Positions 35,050 through 44,037 of a stretch of DNA of 64,000 bases are shown piece by piece. The number at the start of each line of letters is the position of its first letter. The stretch's first letter is position 1. Source of the stretch: CAZWVI01 sp964637165 (GTDB lineage Bacteria; Planctomycetota; UBA1135); assembly GCA_964637165.1 (NCBI GenBank), contig CAZWVI010000002.1:1-64000 (forward strand), given 5' to 3'. The position numbers and the translations under genes are program-made. The notes beneath the pieces were generated by a model that saw only the letters and a program-made list of their open reading frames with translations, did not search any database and had not been told where the DNA came from.

Positions 35050-36369
35050 ATGCAACCAATTAGAGAAGAAAATCAACCACGCATTAGTTTTAAAATGGAT
35101 CGCCAATTAATTTGGCACCGCGGCGAATCAGTTCGTTTTGCGGTTGTTGAAGTAGCGGCACCTCCAAAACCACCACGCATTGTAAATAGAGAACGAATCC
35201 CACTCAACTTGGGAATTGTTATTGATCGTTCTGGCTCCATGAGTGGAACGCCATTAGAAGAGGCCAAAGGTGCAACTTGTCAAATCATCGATGGCTTGGA
35301 GAATGGCGACCGCTTTTCGGTAGTTACTTTTGAGTCCGAAGTTCAAACCGTTGTAAATGGCGCAATTATTTCGGAAGATAATAAAACGAAACTTCAACGT
35401 CAAGTTATGGCGATTAGTTCTGGGGGCTGCACCGATTTGTCGGGCGGCTGGATGCAAGGCGCTGAATGCGTTGCAACCGGAATGGGTAGCGATAGCCCAA
35501 GTTATCGCAACCAAGTGATGTTGCTATCTGATGGACATGCGAATCGCGGCATCGTGGATACTTCAGTGCTTACTCAGCACGCTGCTGGTTTGCTGGAGCA
35601 AGGCGTGACCACCACCTGCATTGGGATTGGCGACGGCTATTCTTTGGATCAAGTTCAAGCACTGGCACGTGGCGGTGGGGGCCGCTTACACGACGCCGCT
35701 GTTGCCGATGAAATTTCCTCAGCAATGCTAGGGGATTTAGGCGAAGCGCAAAATGCCATGCTGGAAAATGTTACCGTTGAATTAGAGATGCCGGGAGTTT
35801 CTGAAGTAAGTTGTGTGGGTAATTATCCGAGCATCAGGAACCAATGGCAGTTGGGCTCAATGCGTGGCGATACAACTCGCAAAATAATCTTCAAGTTGAA
35901 GTTTAATGCTGGGACACCAGGTCATGGATTAAATGGCCGGGCAATTGTGCGAGCAAAGAATTGTGCGAGCGGTGAATTGATAAACAATGAAAGTTCTGAT
36001 GTCATAGTCACTCTTGCGACTGGCACTGATAACAACGCTCAGCGTGTGGACATGGGTGTGGTGGAAATTGTTGCCGAAGCTTGGCATGCGCAAATAATTG
36101 ATACGGCCACTAACATGAATCGCGATTACGACTACCACGGTGCATTGGAAACCGTGAAACGGCAAATGAGATTCTTTAAGCGGTATGTAAAGGGTTTGCC
36201 TAAAGGCGAGGAATACCTTTCTGACCTAATGCGATTCCGCGAGGCAGTGCGGCATGAAATTCCAGAACGCACCCGCAAGGACATCCAAATGGGTTTACAC
36301 AAGATGGTGTGTGCTGAGGCCGAGTACAAAGTGCAGGCGATGAAGGATGCTTGGCGCGAAAACTATTAA
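35050..36369 (+). CDS. von Willebrand factor A domain protein
   Basis: 439 residues, no signal peptide, presumably cytoplasmic. The VWA domain has an intact MIDAS: VIDRSGSMSGTPLEEAK (DxSxS), GGCTDLSGGW (Thr) and LLSDGHANRG (Asp), followed by GVTTTCIGIGDGYSLDQVQAL. The C-terminal part (about 230-439) is beta-rich and then helical. It resembles chloride-channel/inter-alpha-trypsin-type bacterial VWA proteins. Probably mediates Mg2+-dependent protein binding. Preceded by a strong Shine-Dalgarno (GAGGAGG) as an internal operon gene after the MerR regulator; a terminator follows at 36393. Confidence 0.85.
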   Translation: MQPIREENQPRISFKMDRQLIWHRGESVRFAVVEVAAPPKPPRIVNRERIPLNLGIVIDRSGSMSGTPLEEAKGATCQIIDGLENGDRFSVVTFESEVQTVVNGAIISEDNKTKLQRQVMAISSGGCTDLSGGWMQGAECVATGMGSDSPSYRNQVMLLSDGHANRGIVDTSVLTQHAAGLLEQGVTTTCIGIGDGYSLDQVQALARGGGGRLHDAAVADEISSAMLGDLGEAQNAMLENVTVELEMPGVSEVSCVGNYPSIRNQWQLGSMRGDTTRKIIFKLKFNAGTPGHGLNGRAIVRAKNCASGELINNESSDVIVTLATGTDNNAQRVDMGVVEIVAEAWHAQIIDTATNMNRDYDYHGALETVKRQMRFFKRYVKGLPKGEEYLSDLMRFREAVRHEIPERTRKDIQMGLHKMVCAEAEYKVQAMKDAWRENY

Positions 36370-36392
36370 TAGTTGAAATATATTCAAGCAAG

Positions 36393-36421
36393 GGTGGGCG
36401 CCGCTGGGCGTCCACCTTTTT
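36393..36421 (+). terminator. rho-independent terminator after VWA gene
   Basis: GGTGGGCGCC pairs with GGCGTCCACC (one G-T pair) around a 4-base loop, followed by TTTTT. It lies 24 nt past the VWA stop codon. Confidence 0.85.
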
Positions 36422-36460
36422 CTCTATGGCAACTTTAGATTGCATGCTTAAACTAACGGT

Positions 36461-36937
36461 ATGACAAACAACAAAGTCTGCTGTCCACCATTTGATGCGG
36501 TGCCTTGGTCTGACCTCACTGTGGAATGGGAAAACAAACCCTTCATCCACGATCGAGTGCGGTGTTTTTTGCATATACCAATTGGCATTGGCAAAGTTGT
36601 CACGCGCAACATGATGCGCTTGGAAAAATCATGTGCAATGCCCGAGTCGATGCCAATTGTTTTGGCGGATGAATGTTCACCCTGGAAATCAGAATTGTAT
36701 TATGAAATTGCTGGTGAAGTGCCGGGGGTTGATACGGTGAGCATAAGCGGCCAGTGCCGCGCCAAGGCTTTTGACGGCCACTACCGTTTCGCCGGGAAAT
36801 GGATGAAGGAATTACAGGCATTGGTCGTTGCAGATGGTGGCCAGGTTGGTCGTCAATTCTCTTGGTACACAACTTGCCCAAAGTGTGCAAAACTACATGG
36901 TCACAATTGGTGCATCATGTTTTGTGAAGTGTTGTAA
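36461..36937 (+). CDS. conserved Cys-containing protein, function unknown
   Basis: 158 residues, no export signal. I do not know a function. It has a CCPPFDAVPWSDLTVEWENKP start, a middle with RVRCFLHIPIGIGKVVTRNM and VLADECSPWKSELYYEIAGEVPG, and a C-terminal zinc-finger-like YTTCPKCAKLHGHNWC. Similar small proteins with CPPFDP and TTCPKCAK ends occur in many bacteria and are sometimes named hydrolase without proof. TAAACT ends 6 nt before the ATG. The following gene begins 3 nt after its stop. Confidence 0.6.
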   Translation: MTNNKVCCPPFDAVPWSDLTVEWENKPFIHDRVRCFLHIPIGIGKVVTRNMMRLEKSCAMPESMPIVLADECSPWKSELYYEIAGEVPGVDTVSISGQCRAKAFDGHYRFAGKWMKELQALVVADGGQVGRQFSWYTTCPKCAKLHGHNWCIMFCEVL

Positions 36938-36940
36938 TAG

Positions 36941-38512
36941 ATGTTGCTTCCACTAATAGTTTTTGTTGTTGCACCTTTATTGCAATCCGTTGAGTCGGAC
37001 GAGCACTACACCTTGTTCGCGCCAATTCGTTCAACCTATGTGTATTTAATTGATGAGCAAGGTGAGCCAGTTCATGAATGGAATACTCATTATCAACCTG
37101 GACATGAGGCGCGCCTGCTTGAAAATGGAAAACTACTGCATACAGGAAAATTGAAGCATTCATTGTTTCGTGGTGGAGGTCAAGGTGGACGTTTGTCGGT
37201 TTTAGCGGCCGATGGCGAAGTTGAATGGAGTTGGGTATTGCCAGAAAAATATTTGCAACACCATGATGTGGAAGTTTTACCGAACGGAAACTATTTGGCA
37301 ATTGCTTGGGAGCATAAGTCAAAAGCTCAAGCGGAAGCACTTGGTCGCGCGCAAGATTCAGTTTCACGAGATGGGATTTGGCCGGACTGCTTGCTTGAAA
37401 TAAAGCCAATTGGAAAAGACCGAGGAGAGATTGTTTGGGAGTGGCACGCGTGGGACCATCTCGTGCAAGATCGCGATCATGAAAAGCCAAACTTTTCGGC
37501 AATTGGAGAAAGCCCTAGACGCATCGACATCAATCTTGGTGGAATTGATAAACGCTCAAACATAGAAATCGATGAAGAAACTGAATTGCTGCAAGCACTC
37601 GGATATTTAGGCGACGATGAAGAAGAGGAGGAGGAAACACCTCCCGCACCCAAAAAAAATAATCGGCCACCAGGATTGCCAGACCACATTGGGCGCGGTG
37701 GCCAAGGAGCTCAAATGCCAATTGGTGGTGGCCGCTTTCAGGCGGATTGGATGCATTCGAATGCATTGGCTTACAACCAGGAGCTTGACCTTATCGCAAT
37801 AAGTTTGCGTCATTTTTCAGAAGTTATTGTGATTGATCATTCAACTACCAGCGAGCAAGCGGCATCTAGTGCCGGTGGTAATTATGCCAAGGGTGGTGAT
37901 ATTTTGTGGCGCTGGGGTAATCCGCAGAATTACCAAAGCGGCGATGAAAATGATCGCAAGTGTTTTGGACAACATGATGTGCGGTGGATTCCAACCGGCT
38001 TCCCTGGAGCCGGCTCCCTCAGCATTTTTAATAATGGTGAAAAGGAAACTAGGCCGTGGTCATCAGTTGAGGAAATAAAAGTCGAGCTTGCTGCTAGCAA
38101 TGAAAATATTAGTGCTGGGGAGGTCGAATGGATTTATCAAGCCCCGCAAAAAGAAGACCTGTTCTCCAGTCACATTTCTGGTGCCATCCGTTTAGAAAAC
38201 GGCAACACCTTAATAACCTCGGGCGAACAGCAACGCTTGTTCGAGGTAAATCCCCAGCATGAAGTGGTGTGGGAATTTCGTCCAAGCGATGAGCAAATGA
38301 CCAAGGGAGAATCTGAGGCTAAGGGATTCCGAAATAAGGGCCGAGCAAAGCTTGGAAATAATCGTCTGTCTGGTCCACCAAGAAACCCCCGCTTGAACCG
38401 TCAGGGTGCCAAGGCCGGTGGTGGCGGTGGAATTTTCAGGGCTTACCGATATGCGCCCGGCTCTCCAGAAATACGCCAACTCTTTGCCCAAAAAAGCCCT
38501 TTAAATAGGTAG
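36941..38512 (+). CDS. arylsulfotransferase (ASST)-family exported protein
   Basis: 523 residues. N-terminal export signal (MLLPLIVFVVAPLLQS), then a beta-propeller of the PAPS-independent arylsulfotransferase family. Motifs: YLIDEQGEPVHEW, QHHDVEVLPNGNYLAIAWE, DWMHSNALAYNQELDLIAISLR, VIDHST, WGNPQNYQSG, CFGQHDVRWIPTG with FNNG, and SGAIRLENGNTLITSGEQQRLFEV. A low-complexity Glu run and Pro-rich linker (EEEEEETPPAPKK) sits near residue 230. Likely transfers or binds sulfate esters in the periplasm; activity not proven. A paralogue lies at 39499-41035 on the other strand. Confidence 0.82.
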   Translation: MLLPLIVFVVAPLLQSVESDEHYTLFAPIRSTYVYLIDEQGEPVHEWNTHYQPGHEARLLENGKLLHTGKLKHSLFRGGGQGGRLSVLAADGEVEWSWVLPEKYLQHHDVEVLPNGNYLAIAWEHKSKAQAEALGRAQDSVSRDGIWPDCLLEIKPIGKDRGEIVWEWHAWDHLVQDRDHEKPNFSAIGESPRRIDINLGGIDKRSNIEIDEETELLQALGYLGDDEEEEEETPPAPKKNNRPPGLPDHIGRGGQGAQMPIGGGRFQADWMHSNALAYNQELDLIAISLRHFSEVIVIDHSTTSEQAASSAGGNYAKGGDILWRWGNPQNYQSGDENDRKCFGQHDVRWIPTGFPGAGSLSIFNNGEKETRPWSSVEEIKVELAASNENISAGEVEWIYQAPQKEDLFSSHISGAIRLENGNTLITSGEQQRLFEVNPQHEVVWEFRPSDEQMTKGESEAKGFRNKGRAKLGNNRLSGPPRNPRLNRQGAKAGGGGGIFRAYRYAPGSPEIRQLFAQKSPLNR

Positions 38513-38516
38513 AAAA

Positions 38517-38564
38517 GGCGCAAAAGGCCGAAGGCCGCAAGCGTTCACTTGCGGCCTCGGCGCC
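38517..38564 (+). terminator. nested hairpin after ASST gene (T-less terminator candidate)
   Basis: GGCCGCAAG (38533-38541) pairs perfectly with CTTGCGGCC (38548-38556) around CGTTCA. An outer pair, GGCGC (38517-38521) with GCGCC (38560-38564), encloses it. It begins 5 nt after the stop codon. No T-run follows, so termination would be imperfect or another function applies. Confidence 0.5.
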
Positions 38565-38689
38565 ATTATCCTTCCAGGGAGTCAGGCATGAAAACTAACC
38601 ATTAAGGGATTTGAGAACTAGCCCCTTAACAAGCAAGAGTCGTTTTATTGCCAATTGGGATTTTTTTTCGAGTTCTTTACCATGGTAGT

Positions 38690-39217
38690 ATGAGCAATTC
38701 TAAAAACCGTAATCAACTTCGATTAGCCAGAGAACATGATGGCTTTCTTGGTGTTCTGGCTTCACCCATCACTATTGCCAATACTTTGCGGGCGGTGGGT
38801 TTTTTATTGTTGCTGGTAGCTTTATTGGTGGCGGTCGAGCAAATAAATGCGCGCTCGCCAATAAAAGGTTTACTAGTTGCCGCGTTGGTTTTCTTCGCAG
38901 GTCGTCGAGTCTTGGCTAGAGGACGTCAATGCCGTTTAATTGAGTGGGGAGCTTGCGTGCACTTGGAAATATTCGCGCTGTTGTTGAAGTTGTCGGGCGA
39001 TCTTTCGGCGATGGTGCTAATCGTTAGCTCATTCCAAAATAAATGGGAGTTGCCAATTAGTTTGCACGGGTTAGGTTCATTTCAGGAAGGCTTAGAATTT
39101 TTGTTGGCCCTTAGTTTGACATTAATCGGCGCTGGAATGATTTTGCTGGTTTGCTATGCATTTGCTGAGTTGGTAATGCGGTCGGTGCCTGTGGCCGAGA
39201 AAACTTTACAAGACTGA
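38690..39217 (+). CDS. integral membrane protein, function unknown
   Basis: 175 residues. Four hydrophobic segments are visible: about 26-48 (NTLRAVGFLLLLVALLVAV), 55-72, 84-112 and 135-160 (FLLALSLTLIGAGMILLVCYAF). The N-terminus is hydrophilic and basic. No family recognised. ATG 38690 has TACCAT ending 6 nt upstream. Confidence 0.6.
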   Translation: MSNSKNRNQLRLAREHDGFLGVLASPITIANTLRAVGFLLLLVALLVAVEQINARSPIKGLLVAALVFFAGRRVLARGRQCRLIEWGACVHLEIFALLLKLSGDLSAMVLIVSSFQNKWELPISLHGLGSFQEGLEFLLALSLTLIGAGMILLVCYAFAELVMRSVPVAEKTLQD

Positions 39218-39315
39218 AAAAAGTTGCGTCCGTAAGTGGGCTTCCTGAAAGAACTTGGGGAGATATTTCGGTAATTTCAAAAAAACCTGTCACAAACTGC
39301 GGTTTTTGCCATTGT

Positions 39316-39498
39316 TATAGGTAGCAGGGCAACTTGCTGCTCTTTCACAGCAAAGCCTAGCCTTCGGCGCATGGCTTCCAGTCGCAGATTCATTAATTTG
39401 AGGAGTGACACGTGGGGGATGTTTGTGCAGCCGACAAGCTCGGTCTTGCATAACTTTTTGAATGATGCTGGGGGGGCTCTTCGAGTCCCCTTATTTTT
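39316..39498 (+). ncRNA. candidate small transcript with terminator and tiny ORF
   Basis: This gap between genes holds an extended -10 (TGTTATAGG ending at 39321), several short inverted repeats (AGCAG at about 39323 with CTGCT), a good Shine-Dalgarno (GAGGAG, 39400-39405), and a rho-independent terminator at 39472-39499. It looks like an independent transcript of about 160-170 nt. No known RNA family is recognised by eye. It could be a small RNA, a small mRNA or a leader with no gene behind it. Confidence 0.4.
39412..39453 (+). CDS. possible 13-residue peptide gene
   Basis: GTG start, 13 codons (MGDVCAADKLGLA), TAA stop. GAGGAG lies 6 nt upstream of the GTG, one of the best ribosome-binding sites in a window where most genes have none, and a terminator follows within 20 nt. 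No homologue known to me; the arrangement is the only support. Confidence 0.3.
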   Translation: MGDVCAADKLGLA

Positions 39499-39499
39499 T
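39472..39499 (+). terminator. rho-independent terminator
   Basis: GGGG-G-CTC pairs with GAG-T-CCCC (one G-T pair) around TTC, followed by TTATTTTTTT. It points rightward and so serves the small transcript, not the minus-strand gene ending at 39499. Confidence 0.85.
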
Positions 39500-41035
39500 T
39501 ATTGGATAAAGTTCACTTGGATTTCTTTGCTAAGAAGTCGGTAGCCTCCGGTTGTTACTCCTGCCAACAACGTTGCTTCACGACCAATGAAGCTGGCGGA
39601 AAGGTAATGGTACTTGTATTGCAAAACGGCTTGGCCGCTTTGGTCAAGTTGCCCGAATAGAATTTTATTAGTCAACGGCAGACCTGGTATTTTCGTTGTA
39701 ACAAAAAACTGTTGATGAGCGTGTTGGGCTCCGGCCAAAAGTTCTACGGCTGCCGTTCCACCACTCACACTTAGGGTGAAGTCGCCGGGCCAGAGCATGC
39801 GGCGATCGAGTGGTGTTTTAAATAATTCATTTTCACTTAGTGCTGGATAAGGATTATTCCATGTCCAAACAATATTTCCAGCAGTGGTAACTTCAAACAA
39901 CATTCCATTTCCAGAGTCGGTAATAAAGGTATTGCCAGTTTTTAATCTTTGACAGCCACCGGCGATGGCCGCGAAAAAGTTTCCATCTGACCATGACCAA
40001 TTACTTGCGTTTGGTGCCCACGATCCCGAGCCAATCGCTGAATAATTTCCGTTTTGATTGCGTGGTGGAGTGAATTGTTCAATCGAAGTCCAATTCCCAG
40101 AAGGCCGAGCTTGGCCGTTGTTGAAGAGCAAAATGTCTCCGTGTCCAGGTAGTCCAGGCGTAATCCACTGTGCATCATGTTGTCCAAATAACTGTTGCTC
40201 GTTGCTCGTTGCTGGTGCCACGGTGGTAGGCGGCTGGGTTTCCCCAGCGATAGAGCAAATCGCCTTTGGGCCCAGCCGCTTGCATTTTGCTGACACTGTG
40301 ATCGATAACCCAAACCTCATTGAAAGCTTTGCAGCTTATTAAGATTTGATCGTGAATCGGGTCGTAATCCACGGAATTAAAGTGAGTCCAATCTCCGGCA
40401 CGCGCATTCTTCGGCGGGTAGTTAATGTTAATTAATTCTGGGTGATCAGCAACGATTCCAAAATTGCTTTTAGTTGAATCATAATCTTGGATTAAATGAT
40501 CCCAGACTTTCCATTCCCAAACTACTTTCCCACCATTCAACCCATTCGGCTCAATTTCAATAATGATGTCTGGTGCAAAAATTCCGTCAGTTGTAATACT
40601 TAAGTCGCGACCAGCTGCTTCTGCATCAGCGATGGAATGGTTTTCCCACAGGATTGCCAAAATATTTCCATTCGGCATAACTTCAATGTCATGGTGTTGC
40701 AGAAAGATGTTGTCGGAAAGTTCGGCACTCCATTCAAGAGTTCCGTCCCAATTAAATTTTTCAATACCGCCGCCAGAGCCGGGCCGTCCAGACCAGGGAT
40801 TGGTGCCCGAATCAAAGGCGCGCCATAAATTTCCCGCATCATCAACTTCAACAGCTAGACCCGGCAAGTATGCCGAAGACCATTGATGAACCGAACGACC
40901 ACTGCGGTCCACCAAGTAAGTCTCGGTGGATTTTAGTGGGGCAGTGATAGCTAGTCCTTCTTGCGCGGATAAATCCAGGCCGCAACTGAGGATTGCTAAA
41001 ACACCCAAAAGCCGATTGGTGAATTTGAAGCGCAC
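39499..41035 (-). pseudogene. arylsulfotransferase-family paralogue split by a 7-bp duplication
   Basis: Start GTG 41035 (TATTCT ends 5 nt upstream), signal peptide MRFKFTNRLLGVLAILSCGLDLSAQ. The protein runs in one frame to WGNPAAYHRGTSNEQ and then into a UGA; the second half (LFGQHDAQWITPGLPGHG onward) is in another frame. The cause is visible: GTTGCTC is tandemly duplicated at 40194-40207 plus a partial copy. Removing one 7-bp unit yields GTSNEQQLFGQHD, which aligns without gaps to the intact paralogue (SGDENDRKCFGQHD). ASST motifs QHHDIEVMPNGNILAILWE and FGQHDAQW are present. It may be a pseudogene, a phase-variable gene or an assembly error. A C-terminal domain (about the last 100 residues) is shared with other exported proteins here. 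Confidence 0.82.
40194..40213. repeat. heptanucleotide tandem repeat causing frameshift
   Basis: Two full copies of GTTGCTC and a third of six bases (GTTGCT). One copy fewer restores the ASST-like reading frame. Slipped-strand change of a 7-bp unit would switch the gene on and off. Confidence 0.9.
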
Positions 41036-41062
41036 ACTTCAGAATATCACGCTTAAGCAGGC

Positions 41063-42646
41063 TTATGGGGCTTTAATCTCGGCGATTAATTCTTCAACCT
41101 TGGGTGCGACATTGTCGTGGCGCAAACCTTTGTAGCGAATGAGTCCCTCAGCATCGATTAGGAAAGTAGTTGGGTAAGAACTTATTCCCCACTCGGCCGC
41201 CACTCCGGCGCCGGTGCCACCGGTAAAAATATTGTCCCAACTAACACCATGCTCGATACATTTGGCGCGGTAATCTTCGGCGTTTTTGTCGGTGTTAATT
41301 CCAAGAATGGAAAACTCGTTTGAGTTGAAGCGCTCAACTAGCGCTTTTTCGTAAGGGATTTCGCCCTTACATGGGCCTCACCAAAAGCCCCAAAATACCA
41401 CATAAGTAACTTTTCCACGGTAATCGCTGAGTGAAATGTTTTTACCATCGACGCCGTTGCCAGAGAAATCAGGTGCAATTGCTCCGATTTTTAATTCTTT
41501 GGCATTCATCAAGTAGCCACGCGCGCGTTTGGCGCGAGTGCTATTTGGGTATTGCTTTAGGAAGCTTTCAAGTCGTGCGATAAAGACATCTTGATCTTTA
41601 CGTCGCCACCGATCGGCGCGAGAGTAAGCCGCATATGCTTTAGTCTTTTGCTCAATGCAAGCTGTCTCCAGTTTGTGAAGTAACTCATCAACTTGTTGGT
41701 CGTTGTCCTTGGAGCCACGCGAGATGGCACTTGAAAGTGATGTAGCCCAACTAGCGTTCGCCCAATTGTCAATCAAGGTAATTGACATTGCGTGATGAAC
41801 AACACCGACATCCTTCCAATTGATGTAGCATCGTTCGAGATTTTCCAAGCACCACATCATGGCGCGTCCACGGTCATCGGGTTTGGCTAAATAGTTTTTG
41901 GCTAATTTGCGAAATTCGGCAAAGTATTTTTCAATCGGGAATTTTCGATCGCCTTTTTTCTTAATGGAAATACCATCGCTATCTTTAAGACTTGTCATAA
42001 AGTCTTTACGATAGCTTTCGTATTCTTCAAGGACTTCGTCAAAATTTGGTGGTGCGGCCGCAATATTACCGATTGCTGAATAGCCTGCAGGTTCTTTTTG
42101 CTGGGCGAATTCAGCAAACAATACATCGATGCGCAATAGTTGCTCATCACTTAAGTGGTTGCGGGCAGAATTTAGACAGGACAAAAAGTGTGCCCGCTCT
42201 TCACTCGTTATCGGGCAACCAACATTTCCGCCCGGTCCATCGGCGGTGGCCAATATCGCCGCTTCATTTCTTGACCACTCATCAGTTTCTGGATCGTGGC
42301 GCAGTATTGCCTCGGTCGGGTCAAGGAAAACAAACCACGGAATGCCGCCATCTTTACCCGCGCGAATTGCCGAGCCAACGATTTTCCCGTTGGTCATTTC
42401 ATCAATGTCGATGGAACAGTCAACAAAATCGAGGTCCATCAAAGAAGTGACTTCATCTTGCCCGAGGAACTCCTCGAGAACGCCGCACCAACTTCACCAC
42501 GGTGCTTCAAGGTGGACGAACAAGCGGCGTTGGCTTGATTGTGCTTCGATGCGCGCCTGTTCTAGGACTTCCAATGCGTCAAGTTTCGGTTCTTGCGCTA
42601 AGCTGAAGTTAGATGCAAGGCAAGTAAGAATTAGAGTGCTTAGCAT
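41063..42646 (-). CDS. candidate double-selenocysteine thioredoxin-like fusion protein
   Basis: 527 residues if both in-frame UGAs are read. Signal peptide MLSTLILTCLASNFSLAQ. The N-terminal thioredoxin-like domain has RRLFVHLEAPW-U-SWCGVLEEF (UGA 42496-42494, residue 51). A helical middle (about 150-400) includes a TPR-like stretch (FIARLESFLKQYPNSTRAKRA). The C-terminal TlpA/AhpC-like domain has IGAIAPDFSGNGVDG, VTYVVFWGFW-U-GPCKGEIPYE (UGA 41380-41378, residue 423), ISSYPTTFLIDAEG (cis-Pro) and ends TAA. Both UGAs replace the first Cys of CxxC. Exported redox protein; substrate unknown. Starts 3 nt after the MocA oxidoreductase stop, so same operon. Confidence 0.88.
41351..41370 (-). promoter_or_regulatory. 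SECIS-like hairpin downstream of UGA 41380
   Basis: GTAAGGG-CGAAAT-CCCTTAC: a perfect 7-bp stem (8 with a flanking T-G pair) and a 6-base loop with G at position 2, beginning 7 nt after the UGA. Confidence 0.68.
42461..42478 (-). promoter_or_regulatory. SECIS-like hairpin downstream of UGA 42496
   Basis: CTCGAGG-AGTT-CCTCGGG: a 7-bp stem including one T-G pair and a 4-base loop with G at position 2, beginning 15 nt after the UGA. Confidence 0.65.
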
Positions 42647-42649
42647 TTT

Positions 42650-43999
42650 TTATCCTAAATTATCAATCGACCAACCTTTGCGGTAGGTCTTGTGCAGGAA
42701 GGAGTCCGCGCTGGGCATGTTCGTGAATTTCATGGCGCTTGCATTCCAATCCAATTGTTGACTTGGAAAACGCAAAGCCACATTGCCAAGTAATGCAATT
42801 TCAGTTAATAGGCCAGAGTATTCAAAGTCGGCACTTGAGCGACAACGTCCAAAGCAGGCATCTACCCATTGGTGCCAGTGGTTTACCGCAATCGCCTCAG
42901 GGATAGTGGTGTTTGCAAACTTGTCGCCAGGCAGTAAGCGCGGAGCTTCGTAAGGGCTGAACATCATGGCGCCTTCTTCGCCGATAAAGAGCGAGCCATT
43001 TCCAAATGATGATTCGCTAGCACCTAACTTGGCAAGCTCTTCATCGGGCTTGTGTTTGCCGTCATACCAAACCACTTTGACACCTTCTTTACTTGTCCAA
43101 TCGGTTGGGCCAAATTTATAACTAACCTTTGACCAAAGTGGATAGGTGTCATTAGTTGGTGGCGGGCCGGTCGACACTAAAGAAATCGGGTTGCCAAGTT
43201 CTAGAAACCAGGGTGCCGGGTCCATTAAGTGGCAAGCCATGTCACCTTGAGCGCCAGTTCCAAAGTCAAGCCGCCCGCGCCACACAAATGCATGGTAAGT
43301 GCTTTTTTTGTAGGGACGCGATGGTGCCACTCCGAGCCAGCCATCCCAATCTAATCCTTGAGGGATTGGGTCGCTACCCTCAGGGCGGTCAACTCCCTGC
43401 GGCCACCATCCAGCCGGACGGTCAGTCCAAACGTGCACCTCTTTAATTGCCCCGACTGGTCGCCGCGAAAACATCGCCAAGGCTTGAGCGTATGGTTTGT
43501 TGGAATGGTTTTGAATTCCCATTTGTGTAACCACTCGATTTTTCTTGGCCGCTTCGCTAATTCGGCGTGCTTCAACAACGGTATGGGTCAACGGTTTTTG
43601 GCAATAAACATGCAAGCCATGCTCCATGGCACTAAACGCAATTGGTGCATGCATGTGATCCGGCGTAGTGACGTTCACCGAATCCAAGTTGTCTTTTTCA
43701 TTCTCCAATAGTTCGCGCCAGTCTTGGTAAAGACGAGCATTTGGAAAGTTTTTGCCGGCCTCTTCTAGTCGCCCATTGTCGATGTCGCAAAGTGCAATAA
43801 TTTCGACATCGGGGTGAGCGGCAATTTGCGCCAAGTCAGTTGCACCCATGCCGCCGATTCCAATGCTTGCGTGTCGCAGCCGACCTTCGATGAATTGTGG
43901 CGCAACACACCCACCAATTAATGAAGTGATGCCAGGAAGAGCAACGCCAGTGGCGGCGGCGGTTTTAAGAAAAGTACGCCGTGAGCTTTTATTGACCAT
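42650..43999 (-). CDS. Gfo/Idh/MocA-family oxidoreductase with twin-arginine signal
   Basis: 449 residues. Tat signal SSRRTFLKTAAATGVALPG, so exported folded with its NAD(P) cofactor. Rossmann domain: HASIGIGGMGATDLAQIAAHPDVEIIALCDID. MocA motif VYCQKPLTHTVVEARRISEAAKKN with the catalytic EKP-type Lys (here QKP). The C-terminal domain (about 190-430) contains GDMACHLMDPAPWFLELGNP. Planctomycetes encode many such proteins, presumed to act on sugars or polyols. TAGAAT ends 6 nt before the ATG. First gene of the operon with the thioredoxin-like selenoprotein. Confidence 0.9.
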   Translation of the reverse strand: MVNKSSRRTFLKTAAATGVALPGITSLIGGCVAPQFIEGRLRHASIGIGGMGATDLAQIAAHPDVEIIALCDIDNGRLEEAGKNFPNARLYQDWRELLENEKDNLDSVNVTTPDHMHAPIAFSAMEHGLHVYCQKPLTHTVVEARRISEAAKKNRVVTQMGIQNHSNKPYAQALAMFSRRPVGAIKEVHVWTDRPAGWWPQGVDRPEGSDPIPQGLDWDGWLGVAPSRPYKKSTYHAFVWRGRLDFGTGAQGDMACHLMDPAPWFLELGNPISLVSTGPPPTNDTYPLWSKVSYKFGPTDWTSKEGVKVVWYDGKHKPDEELAKLGASESSFGNGSLFIGEEGAMMFSPYEAPRLLPGDKFANTTIPEAIAVNHWHQWVDACFGRCRSSADFEYSGLLTEIALLGNVALRFPSQQLDWNASAMKFTNMPSADSFLHKTYRKGWSIDNLG

Positions 44000-44005
44000 G
44001 CAGCG

Positions 44006-44011
44006 ATTCTA
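44006..44011 (-). promoter_or_regulatory. -10 element TAGAAT of MocA operon
   Basis: TAGAAT ends 6 nt before the start codon at 43999. An identical arrangement (TAGAAT, 6 nt, ATG) precedes the DUF4097 gene at 45978. Confidence 0.55.
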
Positions 44012-44037
44012 GCGCGGCGCGGATAACATCGCTGTTG

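Noticed and set aside
39412..39453. 13-residue ORF as a firm gene
   Set aside because: Too short to judge from sequence alone; kept only as a low-confidence candidate because of its ribosome site and terminator.
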